Part shown: positions 22,052-33,942 of the stretch, in pieces
Numbering within the stretch: position 1 is the first letter of the stretch
Layout of the letters: each line of letters opens with the position of its first letter
Assembly (NCBI GenBank): GCA_964036045.1
Contig: OZ038397.1
Coordinates: 25,507,342-25,571,341, forward strand
Direction of reading: 5' to 3'
DNA from: Eutreptiella sp. 'Long Island Sound 2002'
Taxonomy: Eukaryota; Euglenozoa; Euglenophyceae; Eutreptiales; Eutreptiaceae
Length of the DNA: 64,000 bases
Translations under genes and position numbers: made by a program
Notes under the pieces: generated by a model
Seen by the model: only the letters and a program-made list of their open reading frames with translations
Told to the model about the DNA's origin: nothing
Database searches by the model: none

Positions 22052-22516
22052 TCATCTGAGTCGCCTATGTTGCATGAGGAGGTTGGCGACCGCGAGATGT
22101 GTCGTTTGAGCTTTGCTGGACCGCCACTGGCCCAGGCCCATGTCCATCATCTTATTTGCCTGCTTGTTCCGATGTATGCCCACGTGCAATGGAACATGTA
22201 AGCATTGCATGATGCCCCCTTGGGGTTCCACTGCCTGTAGCAGCTGCTCCCAAAGATCGGTGTGTCCCACTGGGGCATGGGAGCCCTGCCATTTGCGTCT
22301 GCACCACTTCTGTACTTTTCTGGCAATGCCAACTGCTGCTGTGCTCGAAGGGTGGGGGGTGTGGGCCGCCGTAAAGGCTTCTCGGGGGGTTGCATAACCC
22401 TGAATGGCACTTTCCACAGAGCCCCCCCATTCTGGGCTACATAAACCCACAATCCATGAATATGACTGCAGGGATGCGTTCGGGCCAGAGCCCCCCCCCC
22501 CCCCCCCACACACCAC
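22052..22516 (-). pseudogene. LINE-type RNase H relic
   Basis: The minus frame carries KWQGSHAPVGHTDLWEQLL, then LHVPLHVGIHRNKQANKMM. These align by eye with LINE-C RNase H (RGWTGSSGPVSNVPLWELLL, VPSHVDILGNNEADRLA). The last catalytic Asp (A-D) reads A-N and the first His region is altered, so it is inactive. The acidic N-terminal motifs are missing. An old LINE remnant on the same strand as the other LINEs. Confidence 0.55.
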
Positions 22517-22559
22517 GCAAATACCAACCCACCAAAATAGTTGTGCTGAAGAACTGAGA

Positions 22560-23580
22560 AGAAGTGGTGGCGAGCCTCTGGGAAAAACGGATATTCAGGA
22601 CTGTAACAGATTACAGTTTGTCCATTCGTCGGCCCGTTTCCTGTTCCGTTCCTCTACTTGTGCCCCTTTACTCCGGTTTTATCTCAACTCTGAGGGCCAG
22701 TCAAGCATATTTGATGTCTGAGGCCCTCTCTTATGTTGCATGTTCATTGCTTTTCTGCCGTATTGGTCAAGCTCCTTGGTATTTCCAATTTCCCATATTT
22801 CTCGATTTCCGGTTTCCTCCCCTTCTCCCTACCAGCCCCCATCTTCCCAGCCTCCAATCAAGGGGTTCTCCAGCAAGGGAGCCCAGTTACAGTGTATGGT
22901 ACTCGTTCAGTTATGCAACATTCCAGTATTCCTGATTCAATAAACATGCACACCAAAACAGCGCAAAACTACCAAGCCACCCTGACCCACACCATCAAGC
23001 TACACCACACAACACTACACCATACCTTTCTGCAGCTTCATAGGTGTTCTGTTGATCTCGGAGTACATTGTTGCTACAAAAGAGACGCAAGGTAAAGCCT
23101 GTCTATCCTTGCTAGGGAGAGCAGGTGGTGGAGAGCAGCGGCAACCCTTTCAATGATATTGGCAGTGGGGCAATGCGAAGAGTGTGGTGGTGCATGGTGT
23201 AGTGTGCAGTGCATGGTGTTGCTCAAATTATATGTGCACACAGTTGCTGTTGCCCCATAGGATGAGTATGCCAACAGGGTTCTGCCATCTGGCCTGTTCA
23301 GACTTTATGCATACTTGAGTACAATCAAGCTATCATGCCTTTCAGAGAGGTGACAGGTGCAGGGCAATGGTGGATGCTCAATTTTCCGGTTTTAGCCTAT
23401 TTTGAGTCCGCAATATGCAACACACGCCCGCGGTGCAACGCGCCAAAAAATTCCGTTTTTGCCGGGAGGGAATTTGGGTGGATTCAGCGTGCTTAAAAAT
23501 GGAGGAAAAAGTATATTTGAAATTCCTATGCAGCAGTTCAACACTCACAGGCGGCCTAAGGGCAACTGGTCACTATGGAC
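22560..23580. other. No recognisable gene
   Basis: A plus-strand 123-codon frame at 22,564-22,935 shows no recognisable domain. The rest has no supported feature. Confidence 0.4.
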
Positions 23581-23607
23581 ACTGAAATATGCACATAGAA
23601 GCAAGCA

Positions 23608-23874
23608 TCAAAGGGCTCTTTCTCGCCGAATTAGATATCGTTGAACGACAGAAAAATAGACAAATGATCCCACGACCGCCACCGGTGGAGCTACGTGTAA
23701 AGGCTTGGCACGCTGCCAGAGCACTGTTAAAGGCACCAGCCGCTCCGCAAGATATTTCAACCTACCTAGATGACTCAGGCGACCTTCATCAGGCAGCTCA
23801 TTCGCCAACTCATTACCCACTTCACTAATATGGCCACGGATGTACACATAGCACACCTCCAATCGTGTAGACAT
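23608..23874 (-). pseudogene. RNase H C-terminal relic
   Basis: The minus frame reads VCYVYIRGHISEVGNELANE then LPDEGR. This matches the RNase H tail pattern (GH-S, GNE-AD-LA, EGR), with N for the catalytic D. No other RNase H motif lies upstream in frame. It differs from the tails of the three LINEs here, so it is from another copy or family. Confidence 0.5.
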
Positions 23875-24179
23875 GCGCCATCCATGGACGATTTGGGGTG
23901 CACAATTAAGTGAAATGAGCCCATTTTGAGCCCTCTTTGAGCCATTTGGGCCCCTCTAAGGTCCCCGAATGCCTTGAAAATAGACCATTTCGGGACCCAG
24001 AATGATCCTCAACAATTTGGGGTGCACAAACAAGATAATAATTGTGCCCAGTTTTAGCCCGCTTTGCCATAGTATAGCCCATCTAGCCACATGAAGGCAC
24101 CAAGTTGTACACTTGTGGCGTACCCTAATGCCATGCTATGGAGCTATCTAGAGTTGGGGAGATATGGGCGCTTTCACGG

Positions 24180-24300
24180 GGGGCCATGAGGCAACGGATA
24201 TTGGGCTCGCTTACGCCCCCGTGTCACAGGCGCATGGTCATCACCACACTTAATTCATTGTTTTGCCTTGCTGCACTGCAGCGCAGACCAGTTCAGTGCC
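24180..24300 (+). repeat. Dispersed repeat R1, copy 1
   Basis: Core GGGCCATGAGGCAACGGAT, then TACGCCCCCGTGTCACAGGC and GCATGGTCATCACCAC, ending near the CTGCACTGCAGCGCAGACC box. Shared with 24,617, 38,186, 40,764 and 51,860. Confidence 0.75.
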
Positions 24301-24616
24301 AACCGTTGACTCGCATGCGCCACTCCAGGGGGCCGCAAGCAGGTCAACAAAGCGCTCCACACATGCACGTCCTGGTATGCATATGCAGCAATGTTCGGCA
24401 GTTCCATTGATACGATGGTTCCACAAGCACTCGAGCGTATGTACAGGTTGCACTGACGTTTGCCATGTTACCCTTCTTTCTGGCCGTGTTTTGTCGGCCA
24501 TAACCTCTAGCCTTCATGTTACCATACTGGGATTTGAGGTCTACAGGCGGCTGGACAGGCTTGCAGTATGCTGGCTCTCAATCGGCCAACCTGTCATGTC
24601 GTCCCACAGCACTCTT

Positions 24617-24845
24617 GGGCCATGAGGCAACGGAAACTGGGTTCGCATACGCCCCCGTGTCACAGGCGCATGGTCATAACCACATTGTTCAATGTTTTGC
24701 TTGCTGCACTGCAGCGTAGACCAGTTCTGTACCACACCAGGTGGTTGCTGACTGTGCATTGGCTCTGCTCCTCTGAACATTGAGGTCAGCTCGCACCCAC
24801 CACCCACCCACAGTGCCGGTTAGACTCTAACCCTTGCCCTGCAGG
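24617..24845 (+). repeat. Dispersed repeat R1, copy 2
   Basis: Full-length copy ending in CACAGTGCCGGTTAGACTCT and CCCTTGCCCTGCAGG. It is most like the copy at 51,860. Confidence 0.8.
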
Positions 24846-25064
24846 CCATAAAGGTGGTTGACTGAAACGTACAGACGTCCACCACCGCCTGTCGTACATC
24901 CATTAGTTCATCACGTCAGTGCGTGCATGTGCTGTTCATTCACACAGGCTCCATGTGTCCCCTTCTTGGTTGGGGTGCTCCACTATCTATGTACATAGCC
25001 GTGACCTGCCACAGTGACAGTGTCACCCTGCAGGTCGTGCCCCTGCCTTGCACTCATTCCCTGG

Positions 25065-25140
25065 CACGTAAGGACGTGTCGTACTCGTGCCTCAGGGGCG
25101 CAAAGGCGCCTGTGATGGCGCAAAGGCGTCTCAACATTTC
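25065..25140 (-). repeat. R2 fragment, LINE endonuclease-derived
   Basis: The minus strand encodes a degenerate version of the LINE-B endonuclease segment (DTSLRARE) next to GGCGCCTTTGCGCCCC. Related copies are at 41,010, 41,295, 41,425 and 52,087; the intact context is 46,939-47,005 in LINE-B. Confidence 0.5.
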
Positions 25141-25449
25141 AGCATGTGCTCCCGCTGTCAGGTGTCTCAACAGATCATTGCTGTACCGTGTGTGGCGCCT
25201 ACCTTTTCCGCTCGACTCCATTCATGCGCATGCTGTCCACTTGTCCTTGCCCACTAGAATCCAACTGCCTCACGTGGGCCGCACTCTTGGGGGGGGTCAG
25301 GTGTGTGTGTGTGTTAGGCTCATTCTCATTCATTTGACAACACAGACTGTGGCGTTAATGTGGCTGTGAGGGGGCCGCAGGCCCAGCCTCCGTTGCATAC
25401 CATACGCTCAGTAAAAGCATTCCTGAGAGATAGGTGCACAATGTGGTCT

Positions 25450-25600
25450 TTTGGGCCATGTACCACAACGGCAAAGCAGCCTGCCGCTGCCCTTAATACG
25501 TGAGTTCGAGTCCTCGCTGAGGAGGAGTACGAGGAGGAGATGCGGTTCCGGCGGCGCAAGCGGCCCCGGTGGTGGAGCGCGCTGCTGCAGGTGTGTGGTG
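25450..25600 (+). repeat. tRNA-derived SINE-like unit
   Basis: A box-A-like TACCACAACGGCAAAGC (25,461-25,477) and box-B-like GAGTTCGAGTCCTC (25,502-25,515) are correctly spaced for an internal pol III promoter. They are followed by GGTGGTGGAGCGCGCTGCTG CAGG, a body motif shared with the units at 34,400-34,700. No proper cloverleaf forms, so it is not a functional tRNA. Confidence 0.4.
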
Positions 25601-25679
25601 GTTGGGGCTTTGCTTTTTTTTTTTTCTGACTTCCTGCTTTCAAACTCAATACAGCCAATCTAAGCATACCATGCAACTG

Positions 25680-25866
25680 GACAAAAAAAAACGATGAGGA
25701 GACACGCCACCCGAAGCACCGGCGGTACCGGTGGTGGAGCGGGATGCTGAAGGGGGCGGTGGCGGGGGCCTCGCCAACGGGCCCCTGGACGGACAGACGA
25801 ACCGGGGTTCGAACCCCCGACCACGACGAGCGCCAGCCATGGCGCATACCACTAGACCATCCATGC
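25680..25866 (-). repeat. tRNA-derived SINE-like unit beyond the LINE-A 3' end
   Basis: On the minus strand GGTCTAGTGGTATGCG (box A, 25,843-25,859) is followed at tRNA spacing by GGGGGTTCGAACCCC (box B, about 25,802-25,816), with a GCGCC/GGCGC stem between them where an anticodon arm would be. A GC-rich body runs on to a T9 stretch near 25,683, a possible pol III terminator. It begins just after LINE-A's 3' end on the same strand. The six-base anticodon loop makes a working tRNA unlikely. Confidence 0.5.
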
Positions 25867-25997
25867 CTCTTACCCAAAATGGCGGTTAAGTCATTTATGC
25901 CTCAAAGTGAAAAAATTGCCAAAAGTGAAATGGCGATGTTCAGTCATTCATCAATGTGGTGCTTGCAAAATGAGACACATATCTATTGAGACTATTA

Positions 25998-28900
25998 CTA
26001 TGGCGAGTCCTCAGACATCGGGGGCTGGGGCTGTGACCCCCCCGAGTCCATATGCGAGTCTATATCAGAGAAATATCTGGGTGAGCTGACATCAGTACTT
26101 GGTGTGTGAAAAAGCACGCGCCGTTGTCTGGGCTCAGGCGTGGACATCGGCTGCAGGCCTATGTCACTCCACATCACATCCGGGGATGGACTTAGAGTGG
26201 GGGTCGTAGGGGCCCACGAGACCGTGGACCCAGACAGTGAAGATATCCCACTGGGCTGCGCAGAGGCACTTACTCGCGGTGGTGTCGAAGACACACTGTG
26301 ACATGACACATGGGACCCTTGTGGGGATCCAAAAAGGCAACGTATCGGCGTATGCTGGATGGATGGCGGGGTCGCTGGGTTCCGATGGTGTGAGCCAGGG
26401 ACTAAGACTGGGGTTTCGTTAAGAGGAGTGGCGAGCTCCAGGATGTCTACAGATCGAGGGACCACCTGTGCCCTTCGTGGCGTTGGGGTGCACGGTAGCT
26501 CAAGTGAAATGACGGGCCTTTCTGGCACTGATAAAACTTGATATAACGGAGAGCTGGACCTACCCACCTCGGCCAAATGATCAGCATGACGATTGCCCTC
26601 TATGACTGCTATGGTATGACTGGGAACCTTAATCCAGCGTAAGCGCATGGTGGCACTATCAATCAAAGACAACAACCGGATCCAGAGATCAACATTGGCC
26701 ACTGGGCCGCACCTGTTGACCCACCCTTGCTCCCTCCAACGATAGGCCGAACCGGCGACACCATCATATGCATACTGAGAGTCGCGATAGCCAGTTTCCC
26801 AGCTGCTCCTTGAGTATGCTCTAGGAGCCGGATTATGGCTGTGAGCTCCGCCCGGTTGTTGGACTGGGCCATGTCCACTGGCAAGAAGCCACAGCAATCC
26901 CATTGTCCTGGTATGGTGCAACCAAAACCTGCTACCCACCCCACCCGTGCATGGTGTTCGGCTGATCCGTCGGTGTAAGCCAATAGCCATCCCTCACTTT
27001 CCAAAGAATCAATAGTCCTGATTACCTGCTCTGCCAACTGTTCCTTGCGTAATAACTTGCGTTGTCGCTTGGCTTCCTTTGCTGTGTCTTGTGCAACATA
27101 CTGAAGTGTGATGCGGTGTGATGGGAGACACCCTGACTGCCTGACTGTGATGATAATATGATGAAATTGCATGAAGACCTGTGCCCAACCTGCAAGTGGC
27201 TGCCATTCTGTGAGCGTGAGAATCGTCCGTGCCCAGGCATCTAGAAAAACATCACGTTCGGGGGGAACACCGTGAAACTTAGTCGCATTACGGGCCCCCC
27301 AGTGTGCCGACCTGCTGGCCCATAAGGCAATGCCCTGAGGGACAGAAAACGATGACTTCATAGGGATTGACGTGCATGGGACTGACTGACCATCCTGATA
27401 ATGAGGCCCTAGACTGTAATCAATGATATCGCGGGCTAGCTGATGAAACCGACACTCATCCAAGGCATGGCTCACTGTTTCTAGCTGGGCGCAGACTGGA
27501 CACCACGGATATTTAGTCCAGTTTTGTAACCGTTCACCTACTTTTAGCTTACACCAGAGTGATTGATAGACAAAATCTTTTAAGGAAGGGGGCAGCTTGG
27601 CCGCCCAAAAGGAAGTCCAGACCTGAGATGGTTGGCGATGCGGCACATACGGTATAGGCGCCATCTTTTTGAGGGAGGCCGATTTCCCCCAACTGCCCAC
27701 CCAGACAGAGTTGAGGGACCATTCTGAGGACGGGAGCCCTTGGAATGTGAGGAGGGATGCAGGATAAACCGCTTGCCAGGTTGGTCCCATCATGGAAAGT
27801 AGCTTTGCCTTGGGCTGTGAAGTAGTGTCAAACAGATCCTTGACAGTAAGAATTCCTCGCTTAATGAGTCGGGGACAGTAGTAAGTTAGATTAGCTGCAT
27901 TCCTGAATATGGCACTGTGCCATAAGGGCAGTGCATCAGATGTAGTGCCTGGCAGCATGCCATCTAGGACATACCTGCGTGCCTGTGAAAAGGACTTCAG
28001 AGACTGCGCTAAGAACCCCATACTAGCATAGGGGACGGGCCCCAGCTGCAGGTATGGGACTGCTCGGGGGGTCCAGACGACCCCGTATTTACGGGCCCAC
28101 TGACGGAAAATCAAGGTGACAAAAGCGGAAATTATGACTGGTGTCCGGAGAACCTGGAAAAGGCCAGCCCTGATTGCACACGCAGCCAGGTGTCCGGTGG
28201 GGCTAGCCCGTGTCCTCCTGAATCGGGCTGCAAAGATAGCTGTGTGAGTGTGACGCCCCAGCTGTCAAAGCCTAGCGCGGTGTTGTAAACGGTTTTTAGG
28301 CTTCTTTCCTCCTGTTCCGATGCACGGTACGCCCTTGCTGTCAAGAGCAGGACCGGGAGGATCCAGACCTTCAGTAGCTGTACACGTTCCAGGAGCGTGA
28401 GGGGAAATAGGGAGAGCTGTGAGGCCCGTCTTGGGGCTTCCCCTAAAGCCCTAGCGAATGCTTGGGCTGTGGTTACATGCCCAATGAGCACACCCAAGTA
28501 CCAAACCGAGTCTGCCATAGTCAGGCCACAGCTTTTAAAACTTTTAATATCAGATTCAGAGAATTTCCCTTTGATTACCATGGCCGACTTTGATAAATTA
28601 AGACACAGCCCTGAGATTCTGCCAAACTCATTCATGCTATCCAGTATGGAAAGCAAAGACGATGAAAAGTTACTAGTTATGAGCACACACGGGTCGTCAA
28701 CATACATAAATGGGAAGGCTGAACTGACTGGATTAAATGCAAACAACACAAAAGAAGCACAGAACGAGAAGAGCAGGGGAGAGAAGGGGTCACCCTGGCC
28801 AATGCCCGCTCCCGGCGTGAACAGCACTTCACGCACGATCCCCTTACCCACGCAAAAATGATATGGGGCTACCAGTGTCGCCAAAATGAAATGCACATGA

Positions 28901-30909
28901 AAAGGTGGTATTTGAATTTTATGTAAAACGGCTTCTATGAAGACATGGCTGAGCGTGGGAAAGGCATTGCTGAAATCAAAGCTGACAAGGAGGCCTTTGT
29001 CAAGTGACTCAAAGCCCCCCTTGACACCCCAGATATGCTGAATCATGTGACGTCCTTTAATGCATCCCACGTGCTGTTTATGCGACAGCTGCTGTATGAT
29101 TTGTTCTATCTGCATGGCCACAATGGTCATTAGCCATTTTTTCTTGACATTTTGGAGAGCGATCGGGCGGAGTTTGTCAATGGACGCCAGCCCCGCCGCT
29201 TTGGGAATCATGTTAATGAGACCTGTTGCCCAGCCTTCCGGCAGGGACCCAGAGTTGAATGCAGTGTCACACAGTTGAAACATCAGTGGCTCAAAGAACT
29301 CGCGGAAGTATTTGTAAAAGCCTGCACCTACTCCATCCTCACCTGGTGAGGAGCTATTGTGTAGCCTGTCTAAGGCCTCTGAGACGAGGGCTGGGGTGAG
29401 GGGGCGGAAGAGGGCCCTGGCCATGACTGAAAAATTCGGGGGTAGCTTGAGTCGATCCAGATACCCGTGGCACTCTTCTGAGGAGCTGAGTCCCGGCCTG
29501 GTAACGCCACTCCAGTGCTGCTCGAGGGCACTGGCAATGGCCCGCGGGTCCGAAAGCAATAGTCCCGTTTTGGACTTGACCCACCCTAATCGTTTCCTGG
29601 CTTGCAGCTCAGTCATGAGCTTATTGATTTGTTTGGTGCGTTGGGCCTGTGTCACGCAACTGGGGGCCTCTCCAGTGAGCAGGCCCTTTAATTGCTCAAG
29701 TAAAGTGGTGTCCACTTTGTCCGACTCATCCTTCTCATGGATGGACACCAGTGCTGAATAAGCCTGTGAATGGTTGTCCGGGCACGTGCCCTGATCCGTA
29801 AGAAATTTCCATCCTTGTGGCGGGACATAGGAAGATGTGGAAGCAAGCAACAGAGGGAGGACTTGTGAGGTGTTTATTCGCTGGTGGGCAAGCCTGTGCT
29901 CCATGGCCGCATGCCGAAAAATGGCATGCGCCTTCTCCCATCTGGTGGCGGGGTCGCCATCTAAGACCTGTAATTGGTCTGTGACTGATTCTGTAGCAGT
30001 GTCATCAGCAAGAAAATCCTCAGAGCATCTAAAACGCGGGTACACCGCATGAAAGACGGGGGGCTCGCAGGAGACCACAAGAGCCTTATGGTCTGACCTG
30101 CACAGAAAGGATGTGAATGCAGTGGATAAATGTCCCTTAAGTGAGTTAGAGACATGTCTTCTATCCAGCCTTCTGAGCGACCTATCTGAGGGGGCCTGGT
30201 CCCCCACCTGGTAGCCGTAGGTGTATCCTGCTGGAGGAGACATCCTCAGGTCCGGGCTCGCATGATGTATCTCAGGCCACGCATCCGCTAAACCCATTTT
30301 TGCCAGTACGCTGACTTCTGTGTCCCTGGCTGCCAAAATTTCATTCTTTTTCTCCTCGGCCGGTTTGTTTGCATCACGGGCTGGAACAATAAGAGAGTTG
30401 TGATCAGCCAACATGATAACATGGCCTCGCAGGTGCTCACAGCACCTATCTATCTATAGCCATTGCTCTCTGCGCAACGTGTGTTCATGGTGAAAGTGTA
30501 CACTGAGGACATGCAACCGCTGCCCATCAATATTTTCCAGAGTGGCCACCAGTATGCGACAACTCAGTGAAAAGGCACTAGTGCGGCGCCACTCTTGTTT
30601 CCAGACGAGGGCCGTGCCCCCACGCCCGGCCAGGTTGTGATTAAACATGCACCCGTACCCCATTTTACCGAGGTACTTAGACATACAACGTTCAGAATGA
30701 TGTGTGGTTAGGTGATGCTCTTGCACCCCCACAAATGAAATACCATGCGTGCGTAGATAACTGCCGAGCAGTTTATGCTTAGAAACTTTCTTGGTGCCAC
30801 GCTGGACTCTCGTGAGGAGCCCGTTGATATTAAACGACATGAGCTTGACAGGGGAATAGAAAGGAGGGGCCTGTGGTGGCCCCCTGAAAGGAGAGTTGCA
30901 GCTCATCAT
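25998..30909 (-). pseudogene. LINE-A ORF2: APE endonuclease - RT - RNase H
   Basis: About 1,630 codons. The endonuclease starts with LMSFNINGLL and VGVQEHHL, then GRGGTALVWK, and after a TAG at 30,454-30,456 continues MLADHNSL (catalytic D-N) and RSDHKAL. RT shows SFDFSNAFPTLSH, GIGQGDPFSPLLFSF and FMYVDD (28,693-28,704), so its metal-binding aspartates are intact. A frameshift near 28,125 leads to the thumb/connection and to CPVCAQLETVSHALDEC, a zinc-binding motif typical of LINE C-termini. RNase H has YTDGS (near 26,961-26,980), NNRAEL, a frameshift near 26,790, DSQYAYDG and VPSHTIAVIEGNRHADHLA, so all catalytic positions are present. The protein would nick DNA and copy its own RNA at the target. 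A roughly 200-residue P/S-rich tail follows RNase H. One stop and two frameshifts make it inactive as it stands. Confidence 0.85.
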
Positions 30910-33089
30910 TGCTTGGAACCAGTTCCCTTGACCGCTTGCACATATGACACCTGCCACTTGTTGGATTGACCCTGGCCCTTGGGCACTGGTTCGGGTTTAG
31001 ACCTGGTTTGGGATTTCTGATGCTGGGTAGTGCGCTCTTGCACGTAGTGATCCATAGTCACTATGTACATGGGCTGCCTACGCTTAGGGTCTCTGACTAT
31101 TGCACCATGCAGTTCTTTTAGTTTCGCTCCTACCAATTTCCAGGCCGCCAGTGCAATGTCACCTGGGGTCCAATTGAGGCGGTACACAGCAGTGAGTGGT
31201 TTGTCCTTGGCCCTAAAGGCTTCCACAACCTGTTCATCCTCCATCCACACAGGGACATCGTAAAGCACCATGTTGTCCTGGTCAGGGGGGCCAGGTCGGT
31301 ATGGTGCCGCGGATGATTTGCTGGATGCAGTGCTCTCGGAATCTGAGGCCTCAAGCAGGTCAGAGATTCTTTTATTTGTCCTTTCATCTTTGAATAGGAT
31401 GCCCAAGGCATCCATGTCGTACCTGACACTGTCAAACCATTTGATACCCTCTTCCTGGGACTTAAAGCCTAAGCGTAGCTTGAAACGGCCAGTGAGCTGT
31501 AAGGCAAAGGCCGCTGAATCCAGATCTGATTGGCATAGGGAGGAATGAATTTGGTGCCACAAAAAAGGGGCTACAGCGTCTTTTTGAGAAGTTTTGGGGT
31601 ACAGTTGCATGACCAGCGGGCACTCTTCGAAAATGGTGCCCTCAAATTCCGCCTCAGACATGAGCGCGAAATAAGGGCACCCTTTGTATGCCTGGAGAAC
31701 CGGAAAAACGTGCCATATGACCTTACACCCTTTCACAATCTTACTCTTAGTGGCTATCATTTTATTGCCTTTGCGTCCCATGCCACTAAACAGCGACGGG
31801 ATGGCCTTGTCCTCTGCATGGACGACAGACAGGTTGTCTGGTGCCTCCAGAAAGTCCAGGGCCCACTGCAGCACACTGATGCCAGCGGCCAGCAACTTTT
31901 TTATTGAAAACTTGGGCGCAAGGCCCTGATGTCGGAACGACAGATCAGATGTGGCAACATAAGCATGAAGCTGAGTGTCATCAACTGTCAAAATGGGCCT
32001 GCTAAGCTTGCAAATTTCCCTGCATTTCTAGGGAATGAGTCCCTCAATCTGGGGGCCCGTGAGGGGAAAGAGGGGTCTGTCCGTGTCCATCAAAATCAGA
32101 GTATCAATCCTGTCTGGGCTGACTGTCTGTTGCAAAGATTGAAAGAATCCTGTTAGTTGCGACAACTCATTGAAGTGGGAAACAATCAGCAGATGAGGGT
32201 CAAGCCCATGGGAAGGTGTGAACTGTGCCCCGATGTCGGACGCTGCAAGGTCCGAAACAGCTGACCAGCGCATAGCTGGGTTTTCACCATCAGACAATCT
32301 CGTTTCGTTTTGCAATATGTAGTCCATGTATTCCCACATGAACTGAAACATCATTTGTTCCTGGTCTGTGGCCTGAAACTTGGACACAGCAACTGGTGTG
32401 ACCGCAGGTTCCGACTTTTGCCTCGCAGAGACAACATTTTGAATGATGTTGGTCGAGAAAGCACCTCCTGGTCTTCATTTGCGCACAGGTGAGTCTTCTG
32501 TGATCTGTGATCGTTGATGTTCTTCAATTTCTTTACGTTGCTGTTCAAGTAGAGTGCATTGGGACTGGATCAGTGACTTCTGTTCAATGATATGAGACTG
32601 CAGGTCGGCGGAGGGGTTTTTGAGAAATTCTTGCAGCAGGCACTCCGCCTTTTTGATCTGTGGTTGTACACTGTCGAGTTCCGATTGAAGCTTGAGCCTG
32701 GCCTCAGGAGAGGACTTCTTAGGCAATTGATCCATTTGTTTGTTAATCTCATCACGCTGGTTGCGAAGGTCTTGAACATTTTTCCTAGCCGCAGCAAACT
32801 GCGAATCTTGCGGGACATTGAGATGGTTGATGACCAAGGTAATCGCCGACGCTACCTGGACAAGAACAGCTTCTTTTTGTTGTATTGCCTCGTCTGAGGC
32901 ATTTGATTGTTTCAGCTTCTCTATATCTTCAGCAATGCACTCTTGTCTGCCAAGTAGGCTGAGGACTCCTTGCAAAGCAGCAGATGTGGAAGGCGGGTCC
33001 ACCGCCAGAGGTGGGGAGACTTTCCCAGTGGTGGGCGAGGTAGACATACAAGATGATAGCGGGGATGTTATGTGGAACAGGGGGGACAC
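30906..33089 (-). pseudogene. LINE-A ORF1, coiled-coil RNA-binding-type protein
   Basis: One frame of about 728 codons, broken only by TGA at 32,475-32,477 and TAG at 32,028-32,030. Residues 60-200 form a long coiled coil (NVQDLRNQRDEINKQMDQL, then LEQQRKEIEEHQRS). The middle (YILQNETRL, then LIVSHFNELSQL) and the C-terminal part (VLYDVPVWMEDEQVVEAF, YRLNWTPGDIALAAWKL) have counterparts in LINE-B ORF1. The last 50 residues are basic. ORF1 proteins of LINEs bind element RNA as oligomers; here that role is inferred from position and the coiled coil. The stop TGA overlaps the ORF2 ATG at 30,909-30,906. The start codon is uncertain (GTG at 33,089 or further upstream). Confidence 0.75.
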
Positions 33090-33130
33090 AGACCCCGGGC
33101 GGTGCCGATCAAGAGTGTGTCACACTTGAT

Positions 33131-33942
33131 GCAAAGATACCCAAACGGTATCGCACAGACAATCACCAATGGCAAGGTGATTCAGAGGCTGATGCAGGAT
33201 TAGATGAGTACCTTCTCCAAAAATAGGAAGATCCAGACCAGATACTCCTCTTGGGCTGAATCCAGAAACTCAACGGTGATGAAGATTGGTTCCCAGTAAT
33301 TGCACACCTGCTGCTAGGATTGTAGCTCGGCAGAATGCAATTGGGCTGCACGAAATCGCAATGCAAAACGGGTGTTCGCAAGGTCAATTTTGGCTCTCTT
33401 TCGAGCCGGTGAGGTCCGTGAACCTGCTGTGTGGATCACCAGTACCGGGTTTTCAATTTGATCGCAGGGAATGACAGGCAGTCCAGGATCTGAGTAGAAT
33501 TCCGGAACAGCACAGAGATTGAATTGTGGTAGCAGTTGCTTGTTGGGACTCCCAGTCTCTTCGATTTCCTCAAACCACTGTGGCACGAGGTCGTCAAGGA
33601 CTTGCTCAGGTTCGAAGTCTGGTCGTATGGTTGAGTTGCTGCCAGTGGTTGGCGGCGAGAACAAGACACGCTGTTCTTGTGGACTGACACTTCCCGGGTG
33701 CCTCGACATGCTCAATACCTGCGGCCCCCGATTGGGCCGCGCAGGACTCCATGACAAAGCATCGAAAAAAAATAGACACTCGAAAAAAAATAGACACTCA
33801 GAAAGCCACTCCAGGGGTGGGGGGGGGGTTCAAACCATCCACTAACTGGGGTTTTGTAGTGTTCGCCGATTTCTTGGAATGCGGTGATCCGTAGGTAGGG
33901 GTATGTGAAACCTTTTGGGAAGCCCTCAAAAAGGGCTTTTCG
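33131..33942 (-). repeat. Module X, copy 1, 5' of LINE-A
   Basis: 812 bp, about 99% identical to 37,360-38,170. On the minus strand it ends sharply at 33,131 against LINE-A. Two stem-loops lie at that end: GATACC/GGTATC at 33,136-33,152 and AATCACC/GGTGATT at 33,161-33,182. It carries an ORF (next entry) and a duplicated GAGTGTCTATTTTTTTTC motif near 33,770-33,795. Confidence 0.8.
33200..33757 (-). pseudogene. Module X ORF, unknown protein with one internal TAG
   Basis: The frame runs 147 codons to a TAG at 33,314-33,316 and continues open for 37 more (QQVCNYWEPIFITVEF, FLFLEKVLI) to TAA at 33,200-33,202. It is rich in acidic and proline residues (FEPEQVLDDLVPQWFEEIEE) with a basic patch (SPARKRAKIDLA) like a nuclear-localisation signal. 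No known domain is recognised. Upstream, a protein-like frame (KGFTYPYLRITAFQEIGEHY) at about 33,850-33,960 could join it if the G/C homopolymer near 33,820 changed length. The same TAG is conserved in copy 2. Confidence 0.45.

Larger units (their letters stand above)
25880..33130 (-). mobile_element. LINE-A, full-length but decayed non-LTR retrotransposon
   Basis: About 7.2 kb on the minus strand: ORF1 (33,089-30,906), then ORF2 (30,909-25,998), joined by an ATGA stop/start overlap, then about 110 bases of 3' sequence. Domain order is coiled coil, ORF1 C-terminal module, APE endonuclease, RT, Cys/His motif, RNase H. Module X1 abuts its 5' side at 33,131. No poly-A tail or clear target-site duplication was found. 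Confidence 0.8.

Noticed and set aside
22564-22935. 123-codon plus-strand frame as a membrane protein
   Set aside because: The hydrophobic content comes from T- and C-rich sequence, with no recognisable family or supporting signals.
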